NCBI GenBank assembly: GCA_025175895.1
Contig: CM046006.1
Span: forward strand, 68,406,288-68,470,287
Length of the DNA: 64,000 nt
Direction: 5' to 3'
DNA from: Wurfbainia villosa
Taxonomy: Eukaryota; Streptophyta; Magnoliopsida; Zingiberales; Zingiberaceae
Made by a program: the position numbers and the translations under genes. Below are positions 22,341 through 34,680 of the stretch, piece by piece. Each line of letters starts with the position of its first letter. Position 1 is the stretch's first letter. The notes below the pieces were generated by a model, which made no database searches, was not told the DNA's origin, and was given only the letters and a program-made list of their open reading frames with translations.

Positions 22341-23757
22341 TGTTGGAGATCGAAACGGCCGGCTAGAGGGGGGTGAATAGCCCTCGTTCGTTGGATGTCA
22401 TATTTCGTTCGTTCTCATGTGCTCGTCTACAATTGTCGTTAATATACGCAGGGGAATAACAATAGAAATAACAATAATACTAACAACAATACAAGCACAC
22501 CAAATACATAAGCATATACGTGGTTCGGAACTGAATGGTTCCTACTCCACGAGCGAGCTCCTCGAGCTCTAGAGATGCACACGGCAATACTCAAACTCCT
22601 TCTCGACTACACATCGGAGGTGGAGAAACCTCTCACAAGAAATTATAACAGTAATATACAAATACAAACAAGAATACAAATACAATACAAAAGAAACACT
22701 TTTCATCGATTGCTTTTGATCACTTGTTTGTTGCTTGCTTTGATTGGCTCTTGAAGGACTGGAATGCAGCAGCAATTCCCCTCCAATAGCTCCACAAAAA
22801 CCATGGCGAAAACCTCCCTCTTGAGCTCCTTTTATAACCTGCATCAAGCTGATATCGCGCCCATCAGTCGACTGATCGTGACCATCAGTCGACTGGTCCT
22901 GTAGCCGTTGTCTCACAACGGCCAGATCCACGTTGGCTAAGTTCCAACGGATAACACATCAGTCGACTGATGGCACCCATCAGTCGACTGATCATCCATC
23001 AGTCGACTGATCATCCATCAGTCGAGTGCTGGCAAGCTCGACTCCATTCTTGCGTGCGGTGTCATCGATCATTGCCATCCCTCGGCCGATCGGCCGATTC
23101 TCCCAGCGATCGGGATCGGACTTGGTTGGTCGAACCGTCGAACCCATACGACCTAGAAGCGGTCGCCGCACCTATGTCGATCAGCGATGTCGGCTAAAAC
23201 CTCAAACATAACGATGTTTGAGCCTCCGACACTCAGTCTTAGCCACTTGGCCAAGTCCACCTTATCCCTCATGGAGTTCCCCAAGCCCTCTTCCTCGGCC
23301 TCGTCCCTCGGATCGCCAAGCGTAGCCCATGCCATCCTTCGTGTCTCATGCCCTAGAAGTATGCTTCCCTTTGGGCTCACTTCATTCGCTCCCCGTCCAG
23401 CGATCCCTCGGATGCACCAAGTGCACGACTTCGCAATGCCATCCTTCACTGACTCAAGGACCCGAGCCTAGTGAACTTGCCAAGTTCTCAAGACTTCCCA
23501 AATGCACCAAGCGTACGGCTTCGCAATGCATTTCTCACTAAGCACCAAGCGCACGGCTTCGCAATGCTTTGGACTTTCCCATGCCAAGGCTTCCCCCTTG
23601 GACTTCCACATCAAGCTCCATGCTTGGATTTGCCGTGCCAACCCCATGTTGAACTTTCCCATGACAATCCCATGTCATGAGTTTTGTCTATCATCAAAAT
23701 ACTATCAAGGTACTGCTCGAGTCAAACTCGAGTCAACCTGGGCCGATTGCACCAACA
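22341..23757 (-). repeat. GagOnly-1 5' LTR (right copy)
   Basis: It matches the left copy with localised differences concentrated at 23030-23190 (palindrome region) and in the U3 subrepeats. TATA is at 22829-22840. It ends CCAACA at 23757. Confidence 0.9.
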
Positions 23758-25053
23758 AAGGGAACGGGGCATGACTCACTGTAGCTGCTGAAAGGTTTCA
23801 GAAGTTGTTCTGGGATCAACCGTTGATTTTTCGATTAATTGGGGATCATGATGTACAACTAGGTGTTACTCATGATCATTCTATAATTAATGGTTAATTA
23901 TAGATGGCCAACATAAACCGGGAACCTATTTGGTCACACGCACTACGAGTGTTATCCAAAGGATTTAAAATGAGTTTGAGAATGAGATTCTAATATCGAG
24001 AGAGACTTGGTTTGGTTGGACCAAACATGGAGCAAGTATGAAATTGTTTCAGTCATATCAGAAGCATGGATGGGTCGAGTCTTATGAAGACATGATGGAT
24101 GAACCAAATTGGTTTGGTTCTAATCCAATGGTGGAAAATAAACCAAAGTTGTTTGGTTTGTTTTAAATGAATGAACAAAAATTGGTTCGGTTCATTTTAA
24201 CTTAAAATAGACCAACGCAGTTTGGTTTATTTTAACTTAAGTTAATGGAGTGGGTTAATGGGTTTTGATTGTGAACCAATAATCCTTTGAGAAAAGGTTT
24301 TTGAGAAAAGGCTTTAGATAAAAGGTCTTGGGAAAAGGTCATGAGAAAAGAACTCTTAATGGTTAAGAGACACGTTCTCCATAAATAACGGGGTTGAGAG
24401 ATAACCCGTGTTGGATTTTAGGTTTTTGAAACCCTAGATTTTCTCTCCTCTCCCTCTCTTGTGCTTGTGTGCCACCCATTGGAAGTGCCACCCACCACCT
24501 TCAGGCGCTGGCCAGCCACTGGGCCGTCGGCCATCCATCGGCCAGCAGTCCAGTCGCTTGCCACAAGGCTACCGTCGACCACTTGTTTGGCTGGCCACCT
24601 CCTCCACCAAGCTGCCACCTTGGACAACTTGTGTCCTTTGCGACTAGAGCGTCATTTAGCCGGTGTTTGGAACTCTAACAGCGCCCTCCTTGCCGAGGAT
24701 TGGATCTCCGACAATCCTCTTTGGTGGAGGATTGAAGTTTTGTCAATTGGTTGACGAAAACCACTTTCGAGAAGCGAGTTTATGTAACTCGTTTTTGGAT
24801 TTGAATTGGATTCGAATTGTGATCGTCTCTTGGATCACAACGTCTTCGACGCGAGGCTAGTAACTCTTGTGAAGACGGGGCTCATAGCTTGTTGAAGCTA
24901 TCCCAATGATACTCGACGTGGATACGAATAGAGGCAAACTTATGAGGGTCACTAAGGTTGATGTCATTTCCGCTTCACATAATTAGTCAGGTATACCTAA
25001 AGTAGTTTTCTTTATTGTAAAATTTGAAAATGTGATTATGTCTACACTGTTGT
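23758..25053 (+). repeat. Angela-1 3' LTR, second part
   Basis: It continues the LTR after GagOnly-1, aligned with 10344-11560. It includes about 57 bases (23893-23950) missing from the 5' LTR and a TATA-like CCATAAATAACGGGG at about 24380. It is cut at 25053 by Angela-2. Confidence 0.9.
25049..25053. repeat. Target-site duplication of Angela-2 (left)
   Basis: GTTGT, identical to 34551-34555. Confidence 0.9.
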
Positions 25054-27278
25054 TGTTGGGTTTCTGGCACCGCGGTGAGTGTGTGTTCGAACGTGTTTCG
25101 CAAACATGTGCACAGCGGAAGAAATAAAAATAATAAATCTAAATTTATTACAACACACACATCACATGCATCCATAGTACAACATGTGTAGACATAACCA
25201 TAAATTTAAATTTGCAATAAAAGGAAATTTAACTACGTTATACCTTTCGTATCACGTGTAGCGGGAACGGCATCAACCGGAACGATCCTCGCTAGAATCG
25301 TCTCTATCCATATCCACGCCGAGTATCCTTAGGATGACTTCGCTAAGCCACGAGCTTCATCTTCGTATGGGTTACTAGCCTTGTGTTGAAGACGACGTGA
25401 TCGAGAGATGATCACGATCCGAATCCAAATTCGGATCCAAAGACGAGTCCTCAAAACTCGCTTCTCCGGAGAGGTATTCGTCAACCGTTTGATGAATCCT
25501 TCGTCCTCCACCTATGAGGATTACCGGAGATTGAATCTCCGGTAAGTTAGGTGCTGTCGGAGCTCTAACCATCGTCCAAACGACGCTCCAACGAGAGAAG
25601 AACAAGCTGTCCAGAAAACTGGATAGCTTTGGTGGAGGAGTAGGCGCCGGCCAACCAAGGGAAGCCAAGTGCTCACCTTATCGCCGAAGCCTAGGAAGAT
25701 CACCGGAGGGTCGCCGGAGGATGACCGGCTGAAGCTTGGACGCCGGCAAGGAGTTGGACGGCGGCACAAGGGGCTGGGCGGCAACCTAGGGTTGGCGCCG
25801 AAAATCCAAGGAGAGGATGGAGAGGTGGGCGGCAACCACAAGCTAGGGTTTTTGGATTAGGGCTTAACAATCCCTTAAGCCCTCTTTTATAGAGAACTAA
25901 TTCTCTTAATGGTTATTGGATCATAACCATGAGGCCCGTTAACCCGCTCCATTAATATAAGTTAAAATAAACCAAACCATGATGGTTTATTTTAAGTTAA
26001 AATGAACTGAACCAACTTTTGGTTCATTCGTTTAAAATAAACCAAACCCTTTGGTTTATTCTCCTCCATTGGATTAGAACCAAACCATTTTGGTTCATCC
26101 ATTATGTCTTCATAAGACATGGCCCATCCACACTTCCATTGCGGCTGAAACGATTTCATGCTCGCTTTGTTTGGTCTAACCAAACCTAGTTTCTCTCGGT
26201 CTGAGAATCTCATTCTCAAGCTCGTTTTAAATCCTTCGGATTACGCTCATTGTGCGTGTGGCCAAATAGGTTCTCGGTTTATGTTGGTCATCTATAATTA
26301 ACCATTAATTATAAAATGATCATGAGTGGCACCTAGTAGTACATCATGATCCCTAATTAACCGAAAAGATCAACGGTTGATCCAGAACTATTTCTGAAAC
26401 CCTTCAGCAGCTCGAATGAATCGTGCCCCATTCCCTTTACTCATCTTATACCCACTTGGTTCAGGACATGGTCTATAGTGTCATTCCCCACTAGGCTGAC
26501 TATGTCACACCTAGCCCAAGTATCATTTCCTCGTCCTATGGATTCTAGTTACTACACATGTATCGAAGAGTACCTTACTCTTAACATGTAATGCTTTGGC
26601 CAAAGACTTTAGTAACAATCCGACGAGAGGACATGGGTATACATCTCCTTGCAAGGAGTGGTGAATCCTTTATAGGCTATTCAAACACCTTCGATCACTT
26701 CGACTTATACCCAATTATCCCGGGTCCACATCTCCTTGGAGATGTTTGTTTAAGATGTCAAAGCATAAGTCTCCATGATCAAGATGACTTGAATACCGCA
26801 AGTCAAAGGAACATCGCACTTAAGCTACAGTAAGAACTTCATTGACATATCTATATATGCAGAAAACCATATGAAGTCTTACGGCTGGTCACTCCAATGA
26901 ACTAGTTACCATAACTAGCATCCACGATCAACTCCGGACATCACAATGTCTCCAGCCAGTGAGAATCAGCTGCTTGGATACACCAAGGAGTATACCTCGT
27001 GCTAGTCTCGACAGAATCGATGGTGTCCAAATCCATCAATTTATCGACTAGGGATAATTCCGATACATCACAATTACACATGTAGAGATACTCACTAGTT
27101 GTGATCCAATCACAAATTCTCTCATGCTGTGAATCGTATCGTGGACATTCAGTAAATTAGTTTAAGATCCAATCAAATACATGAAACATGTATACTCAAA
27201 TAGTGAATCTTCATTTATCATATAAATGGTTCATACATAAGGCGATTGCCTTAGGACATCTCTCATATATTACTAATA
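25054..27278 (-). repeat. Angela-2 3' LTR (left copy)
   Basis: It runs from TGTTGGGTTTCTGG to ATTACTAATA. The expected terminal CA is TA here. A TATA box is on the minus strand near 25890 (CTCTATAAAAGAGGG). ORFs 25375-25841 are Pro-rich frames inside the LTR and are not accepted as genes. Confidence 0.92.
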
Positions 27279-27293
27279 GACTCCCACTTGGCC
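27279..27293 (-). other. Angela-2 polypurine tract
   Basis: On the minus strand, GGCCAAGTGGGAGTC, adjoining the 3' LTR and following the pol stop. Confidence 0.75.
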
Positions 27294-30200
27294 TAATGCC
27301 AATCGCTACGGTATCCAATACCATAAGCACTAACATGACCCTCAAACTTACTTTGAGGTAATGCTTTAGTCAAAGGATCCGCTAAGTTCCTTTCAGTGGG
27401 AATTTTCTCGATTTGTATTTCGTTCCTACTGATGATCTCTCTGATAAGATGATAGCGGCGAAGCACATGTTTGGATTGTTGATGAGACCTTGGCTCTTTC
27501 GCCTGTGCAATTGCTCCATTGTTGTCGCAGTAGACCGGTATTGCTTCAACAATGGCCGGAATCACACCAAGTTCATAAACGAACTTCTTGATCCAAACCG
27601 CTTCCTTTGCTGCTTCCGAAGCTGCAATGTATTCTGCCTCAGTGGTAGAATCCGCTACAGTGTCTTGTTTGGAACTTTTCCAACTCACTGCGCCCCCATT
27701 CAAAGTGAACACGTATCCAGACTAAGACCTGGAATCATCCTTGTCTGTCTGGAAGCTGGCATCCGTATACCCGCGTATCACCATGTCCCCTTCTCCATAT
27801 ATTAGGAACACATCCTTAGTTCTTCTTAAGTACTTCAGGATCGTCTTAACAGCCACCCAATGATCCATTCCTGGATCAGACTGGTATCTGCTCGTGACAC
27901 TCAGAGCATATGATACATTGGGCCTCGTACATAACATAGCATACATAATAGATCCTATTGCGGATGCATAGGGAATCTTACTCATGCAAATCCTCTCGTC
28001 TTCTGTGCGCGGACACATAGACTTCGAAAGGTGTACCCTATGCCTGATGGATAGGAAACCTTTCTTGGATTCTGACATGCTAAACCTCTTTAGCACTCGG
28101 TCTATATATGTAGACTGTGAAAGACCAAGCAACCGTTTCGATCTATCTCTATAGATCTTAATCCCGAGGATGTAGGTTGCTTCTCCCAGGTCTTTCATGG
28201 AGAATGTCTTGGATAACCAAACCTTAACTGACTGTAAGATTGAAACATCGTTTCCTATAAGTAATATGTCATCAACATATAATACTAGGAACATGACTGC
28301 ACTCCCACTAACCTTCTTGTACACACAAGGTTCGTCTGGATTTTGTGAGAAATCAAACTTTTTGATTGTCTCATCAAAACGGATATTCCAACTCCTGGAT
28401 GCTTGCTTCAATCCATAAATGGACCGTCGCAATTTGCATACCTTGGTTTTATCAATCGATGTTAAACCCTCAGGTTGTATCATATACACGTCCTCGAGCA
28501 GGTTTCCATTAAGGAAAGCTGTTTTCACATCCATCTTCCATATCTCATAATCATAATGAGCCGCTATGGCCAAGAGCATCCGAATGGATTTAAGCATAGC
28601 TACAGGCGAATAGGTTTCGTCATAATCAACACCTTGCTTTTGACGATATCCTTTCGCCACCAATCTAGCCTTATAGGTAATCACATTACCATCCATGTCG
28701 GTTTTCTTCTTGAAAACCCACTTGCACCCTATAGGCTTTATGCCTTCAGGTGGGTCAACCAAGTTCCAAACTTGGTTTTCATACATGGAATCCATTTCCG
28801 ACTTCATGGCTTCAAGCCACTTATCCCTTTCTGAACTTGTCAGCACTTCTTCATAACTGGTTGGCTCCTTATCATTAATGAGTAACACGTCATTCGATTC
28901 ACTTACGAGAAATCCATATCTCTCAGGAATGTTGCGTGTTCTACCAGATCTACGAAGATGTGGTGTTACAGTAGGTCCAGCCGATTGCTCATCACTATGA
29001 GTTATCGGTTGTTGTGCTTCACCAGGTATCTCATCAATGTCTATTTGAGTCTCTCGAGCCTCCTTAAGCTCGACGACACTCCCACTATTTTCTTGCAAGA
29101 GAAACTCTTTCTCTAGAAACACAGCATGCCTTGAAACAAACACCTTTTGTTCCACAGGATGATAGAATTGGTAACCCCTTGCTTCCTTAGGGTATCCAAT
29201 AAATAGACATTTATCAGACTTAGCATCCAATTTGTCTGATACAGTCCGCTTCACATAAGCAAAATAACCCCATATCTTCAAGTAAGATACATGAGGTTTC
29301 TTACTATTCCATATCTCATATGGAGTAGTAGAGACTACCTTGGTTGGCATTCTGTTTAACAACAAATGCAAGTGCATAGCCCCAAAAGGACTTGGGAAGA
29401 TTTGCATGATTCATCATTGACTGACCATGTCCAACAAGGTCCGTTATGCCTCTCGGATACACCATTATATGTAGTGTATGGCGGAGTCCATTGAGACAAT
29501 ATACCATTGTCTCTTAGATAATCAAGAAACTCTTGACTTAAGTATTCACCACCTCGATCTGATCGAAGTATTTTAATACTCTTGTCATGTTGTTTCTCTA
29601 CTTCATTTCTGAATTCTTTGAACCTTTCAAAGGCTTCAGACTTGTGTTTCATCAAGAACACATACCCAAACCGTGAGTGATCATCAGTGAAGGTAATGAA
29701 GTAGCTATAGCCTCCTAAAGCTTGAGTTGACATAGGTCCACATACATCAGTATGTATTAGACCTAGTAACTCTCCCACTCATTCACCTTTTCCTGTAAAA
29801 GGTAACTTAGTCATCTTGCCTTTTAAGCATGATTCGCATGTATCGTATGAATCCAATTCAAACGATTCCAGAATTCCACATCGGTGTAATTTCGAACATG
29901 CGTTTCTTGCTTACATGGCCAAGACGACAATGCCACATGTAGGAGTTTATTTGATTATCCTTTCGAGCACGCTTGTTGCTCGCTTCGATATTGAAAATGT
30001 CACTGGATACGTCCAACGTATAAACACCATTGCTTAAAGTTCCAGTCCCATAAAGAACTCCATTCAAAGTTATGTAACAACAATTGTTACTAAAAGTCAA
30101 ATGGTACCCATTTCTATTTAAACAAGAAATAGAAATGATGTTCTTTATCAATGAAGGAACATAAAAGCAATTGTCCAGTTCTAAGACAAGTCCTGCAGGG

Positions 30201-30346
30201 AGTTTCAACAAATACGTTCCGATGGCGAGTGCAGCAACCTTTGCTCCATTCCCAACACGTAAATTTGACTCTCCCTTGACGAGTCTTCTTCTATTCCTTA
30301 GCCCATGTATATCATTACATATATGTGAACCACACCCAGTATCCAA
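27293..30346 (-). pseudogene. Angela-2 pol (PR-IN-RT-RH)
   Basis: Frame 30346-29858 starts at the intact protease site DTGCGSHIC and reaches the zinc-binding pre-integrase segment (MWHCRLGHVSKKRM). Frame 29778-29356 holds the integrase core (HTDVCGPM, DDHSRFGYVF, SDRGGEYLS). A frameshift near 29356-29407 leads into a 561-codon frame (29407-27722) with integrase C-terminus, RT (WKMDVKTAFLNG, YGLKQASRSW, YVDD at 28268-28279) and the start of RNase H. A TAG at 27722 where Gln is expected separates the last 139 codons (27712-27293: TEAEYIAASEAAKEAVW, conserved end). Only a handful of lesions separate this from an intact pol. Confidence 0.9.
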
Positions 30347-30379
30347 TACCCAAGTGTCTAAGGAAATAGAATGACAATC

Positions 30380-31042
30380 AATGACGAAGATATATGAAAA
30401 AGATGGAGTATCTTATGCCTTATCCTTCTTCACAGACTCAAGATAAATCTTGCAATTTCTTCGCCAATGGCCCTACTTGCCACAATGATGGCAAATGCCC
30501 TTTTGAGTTGGTTCTACCTTTTTAGCCTTTTTCTTCTTCCCCTTCTGTTGTTCCTTTGACTCCTTCTTAGAACCATTCTTCGAGGAATCAACTAACAACA
30601 CCGTCCCCTGCTCATGCTTCTCAGAAGGCTCCACAGTCTTCAGCATGTTGAGCAGTACCACAGATGAACCTTCTTGCATCTCAGAGGTGAAGAGGAGCTT
30701 GGAGACCTCAAACCTTTCGAATCTCTCTTGCTTATCAAACAACTCATAAAGATGAAGGACTACGATATGAGCATCCATATGCTCATGCTGCTTCCGTAGC
30801 TTGGGTTCCATCATGGCTAGCATGATGCAACTCATTTGTTCAGAATCACTCACATGTTTCTGATAGGCCAACAATTGGTCCAGAGTTGCATTGTCACTAG
30901 GACGGGCGGGAAGAGGCACTTCGAGGACATTTGCAAGCTTTTCAACCTTGAGAACAATTCTCAAGTTTCTATGTCAGTCCAAGAAGTTTGGCCCAGTCAA
31001 TTTATTCGAATCCAAAATGGAACGCAAATTTAAAGACATCAT
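30380..31042 (-). pseudogene. Angela-2 gag, deleted and interrupted
   Basis: The start Met at 31042 opens MSLNLRSILDSNKL after a second Met. A TGA after NFLD interrupts it, as in Angela-1. The open part 30964-30473 contains the UBN2-like region and a Lys-rich tract. Compared with Angela-1, about 55 codons between GSSVV and the VEPS block are missing, and the frame is kept across the gap. The knuckle CHHCGK is followed by a TAG where Glu or Gln would be, then GHWRRNC. Gag from this copy would not be functional. Confidence 0.8.
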
Positions 31043-32310
31043 GATCAATCTTAGAAATACAAAACGAGCATATATGAGAAAGATGATTTTAAAATGCATC
31101 AATATACATTTATAAATCCCATTCATTTTTCGAATTTCAAAAACCCCAAAATCACTTCGGGAGATCGTAGGTCCATCTCCGAATGGGATGATATCCATCA
31201 TAGATATGAACAACCTTGGAGAGAGTCCAACAAGCCATTCATAACTACGATGGTAGGTATCAACTATACCGATTGCATATCATGTATATGCAACTATCAC
31301 AATGTGCTATCAACTAATTGAATGTTCACACATACATCGGGTTGTTAACACATTAACAAGTATGCATCATATGCATAGCACCCAACTTCACCTCCCTTTA
31401 CATCGACCTTGGAGAGAGTCCAACAAGCCGATGCTCTAGGTTAAAGCCGACCCATTAATCAAGAAATAGTTTTAATATGGTTAGAGCGCATTCAACCAAT
31501 TAGCCCGGCTTGGAGAGAGTCCAACAACCAAAGCTAACGATTGACCTCTGACTCTTACCATATTAGTATTAAACTATTCCATGGTTTGAACATGTTCGGG
31601 TTCGAGCCGGGCTTGGAGAGAGTACAACAACCCAAACAAGAAACGGAACTCTGGTTCTAACCATATTAATGGAAGGTGTAGGCTTTAATATTGAGTTAGG
31701 GTTTTTATGTCTCATCCTCTTTGCATGCAAATAACTATTATCTACATGGCATGGCATACATGGCATACATCTACATGTCACGACACGCATGGCATAATGA
31801 TATGCATCTAATGCAATTACATGGCATACAATTATGTCATGTACAATATTTCCTTATATGTCATAACTATTTATGGAAATAAAATATGTTTAAGATTTGA
31901 TTCTCCAAATCAAATCATGATTAAATTAGGAAACAAATTTCCAAATCTAATCACATATTTTATTTGTGGAAATTGTTGATTAAGGAAAGTCAATTTAGGA
32001 AACCAATTTCCTAAATCATCAAAACTACTTATGGAAATAAAATATTTTAAGATTTGATTTCCCAAATCAAATCATGATTAAATTAGGAAACAAATTTCCA
32101 AATCTAATCAAATATTTTATTTATGGAAAATATCAATTTCCATAAATACTTCTAACTTTCCAAAAGTGGAAGATTTCCATAAATACTTCTAGACTTTCCA
32201 AAATTAAAAAATTTCCATAAATACTTCTAACTTTCCAAAAGTAGAAAATTTTCAGAAATATCATTATGACTATCGCAAAACAATTTTACGATTATGTCGA
32301 AACACAACCT
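31043..32310 (-). other. Angela-2 untranslated leader with hairpin series
   Basis: It holds the minus-strand counterpart of the Angela-1 leader. TTGGAGAGAGTCCAA (plus-strand view) is at 31216-31230, 31409-31423 and 31510-31524, and a mutated copy is at 31613-31627. The far part (31830-32230) is made of repeated ATTTCCATAAATACTTCTA-like words and TTTCCAAAAG blocks. Confidence 0.6.
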
Positions 32311-32325
32311 GGGCTCTGATACCAC
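32311..32325 (-). other. Angela-2 primer-binding site
   Basis: On the minus strand, GTGGTATCAGAGCCC, complementary to initiator Met-tRNA, directly after the 5' LTR end at 32326. Confidence 0.88.
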
Positions 32326-34550
32326 TGTTGGGTTTCCGACACCGCGGCGAGTGTGTGTTCGAACATGTTTCGCAAACATGTGCACAGCGGAAGAAATAAA
32401 AATAATAAATCTATATTTATTACAACACACACATCACACGCATGCATAGTACAACATGTGTAGACATAACCATAAATTTAAATTTGCAATAAAAGGAAAT
32501 TTAACTACGTTATACCTTTCGTATCACGTATAGCGGGAACGGCATCAACCGGAACGATCCTCGCTAGAATCGTCTCTATCCGTATCCACGCCGAGTATCC
32601 TAAGGATGATTTTGCTAAGCCACGAGCTTCGTCTTCATACGGGTTACTAGCCTCGTGTTGAAGACGACGTGATTGAGAGATGATTACGATCCGAATCCAA
32701 ATTCGGATCCAAAGACGAGTCCTCAAAACTCGCTTCTACGGAGAGGTATTCGTCAACCGTTTGAAGAATCCTTCGTCCTCCACCTATGAGGATTACCGGA
32801 GATCGAATCTCCGGTAAGTTAGGTGCTGTCGGAGCACTAACCGTCGTCCAAACGACGCTCCGACGAGAGAAGAACAAGCTGTCCAGAAAACTGGACAGCT
32901 TTGGTGGAGGAGTAGGCGCCGGCCAACCAAGGGAAGCCAAGTGCTCACCTTATCGCCGAAGCCTAGGAAGATCACCGGAGGGTCGCCGGAGGATGACCGG
33001 CTGAAGCTTGGACGCCGGCAAGGAGTTGGACGGTGGCACAAGGGGCTGGGCGGCAACCTAGGGTTGGCGCCGAAAATCCAAGGAGAGGATGGAGAGGTGG
33101 GCGGCAACCACAAGCTAGGGTTTTTGGATTAGGGCTTAACAATCCCTTAAGCCCTCTTTTATAGAGAACTAATTCTCTTAATGGTTATTGGATCATAACC
33201 ATAAGGCCCGTTAACCCGCTCCATTAATATAAGTTAAAATAAACCAAACCATGATGGTTTATTTTAAGTTAAAACGAACCGAACCAACTTTTGGTTCATT
33301 CGTTTAAAATAAACCAAACTCTTTGGTTTATTCTCCTCCATTGGATTAGAACCAAACCATTTTGGTTCATCCATTATGTCTTCATAAGACATGGCCCATC
33401 CACACTTCCATTGCGACTGAAACGATTTCATGCTCGCTTTGTTTGGTCTAACCAAACCTAGTTTCTCTCGGTCTGAGAATCTCATTCTCAAGCTCGTTTT
33501 AAATCCTTCGGATTACGCTCGTTGTGCGTGTGACCAAATAGGTTCTCGGTTTATGTTGTCCGTCTATAATTAACCATTAATTATAGAACGATCATGAGTG
33601 GCACCTAGTAGTACATCATGATCCCCAATTAACCGAAAAGATCAACGGTTGATCCAGAACTATTTCTGAAACCCTTCAGCAGTCCGAATGAATCGTGCCC
33701 CATTCCCTTCACTCATCTTATACCCACTTGGTTCAGGACATGGTCTATAGTGTCAGTCCCCACTAGGCTGACTACGTCACACCTAGCCCATGTATCATTT
33801 CCTCGTCCTACGGATTCTAGTTACTACATATGTATCGAAGAGTACCTTACTCTTAACATGTAATGCTTTGGCCAAAGACTTTAGTAACAATCCGACGAGA
33901 GGCCATGGGTATACATCTCCTTGCAAGGAGTGGTGAATCCTTTATAGGCTATTCAAACACCTTCGATCACTTCGACTTATACCCAATCATCCCGGGTCCA
34001 CATCTCCTTGGAGATGTTTGCTTAAGATGTCAAAGCATAAGTCTCCATGATCAAGATGACTTGAATACCGCAAGTCAAAGGAACATCGCACTTAAGCTAC
34101 AGTAAGAATTTCATTGACATTTCTATATATGCAGGGAACCATATGAAGTCTTACGGCTGGTCACTCCAATGAACTAGTTACCATAACTAGCATCCACGAT
34201 CAACTTCGGACATCACAATGTCTCCAGCCAGTGAGAATCAGCTGCTTGGATACACCAAGGAGTATACCTCATGCTAGTCTCGACAGAATCGATGGTGTCC
34301 AAATCCATCAATTCATCGACTAGGGATAATTCCGATACATCACAATTACACATGTAGAGATACTCACTAGTTGTGATCCAATCACAAATTCTCTCATGCT
34401 GTGAATCGTATCGTGGACATTCAGTAAATTAGTTTAAGATCCAATCAAATACATTAAACATGTATACTCAAATAGTGAATCTTCATTTATCATATAAATG
34501 GTTCATACATAAGGCGATTGCCTTAGGACATCTCTCATATATTACTAACA
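32326..34550 (-). repeat. Angela-2 5' LTR (right copy)
   Basis: 2225 bases, the same length as the left copy, running from TGTTGGGTTTCC to ATTACTAACA with intact termini. It is followed by the duplicated GTTGT. Confidence 0.92.
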
Positions 34551-34680
34551 GTTGTATCCTGCATGCGTGTGGTATGTGTATTGTAATAAGTTAGTTATTA
34601 CTTATTTTTGCTTCTGTTGTGTGCATGTTTATGAAACGTGTTTGAACACACACCCACATCGGTGTCGAGGAATCCCAACA
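34551..34680 (+). repeat. Angela-1 3' LTR, last part
   Basis: It aligns with 11566-11697 and ends GAATCCCAACA at 34680. Bases 34551-34555 are the duplicated GTTGT of Angela-2. Confidence 0.9.

Larger units (their letters stand above)
17640..23757 (-). mobile_element. GagOnly-1: non-autonomous LTR retrotransposon encoding only Gag
   Basis: It is a complete minus-strand element with LTRs 17640-19133 and 22341-23757, a Met-type primer-binding site, a polypurine tract and target duplication AAGRG. The 3.2-kb interior holds one gag gene and about 1.5 kb of non-coding DNA. No protease, integrase, RT or RNase H motif is found in any frame. This matches the plant TR-GAG class (terminal-repeat elements with a GAG domain), which rely on enzymes from other elements. 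LTR terminal sequence and Gag C-terminus point to a SIRE-like helper. Confidence 0.85.
25054..34550 (-). mobile_element. Angela-2: Ty1/copia (Angela-like) element, inverted inside the Angela-1 3' LTR
   Basis: It is a complete minus-strand element of 9497 bases with two LTRs of exactly 2225 bases (25054-27278, 32326-34550) and a perfect five-base target duplication GTTGT. It is the same family as Angela-1. LTRs differ by a few percent by eye. Gag has an early stop shared with Angela-1 and a deletion of about 55 codons. Pol is nearly complete, with an intact RT YVDD but a few stops and a frameshift in integrase. It is the youngest of the two Angela copies. Confidence 0.92.
507..34680 (+). mobile_element. 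Angela-1: Ty1/copia (Angela-like) retrotransposon with three nested insertions
   Basis: It is a full-length but decayed copia element with 5' LTR 507-715 plus 9709-11697, internal region 11698-16791, and 3' LTR 16792-17639 plus 23758-25053 plus 34551-34680. LTRs begin TGTTAG and end CCCAACA. The primer-binding site TGGTATCAGAGCCC fits the initiator Met-tRNA. Domain order gag-PR-IN-RT-RH is copia, and the RT/RH wording is closest to the Angela/BARE group from memory. The interior has many stops and has lost catalytic residues (protease DTG to DTK, RT YVDD to YVYD). The 5' LTR lacks about 57 bases found in the 3' LTR near 23893-23950. It is the oldest retrotransposon of this half of the window because three others sit inside it. 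Confidence 0.85.

Noticed and set aside
25375..25841. Pro/Ser-rich ORFs on the minus strand (also 32647-33113)
   Set aside because: They lie wholly inside Angela-2 LTRs. Both LTRs have them only because the LTRs are duplicates.
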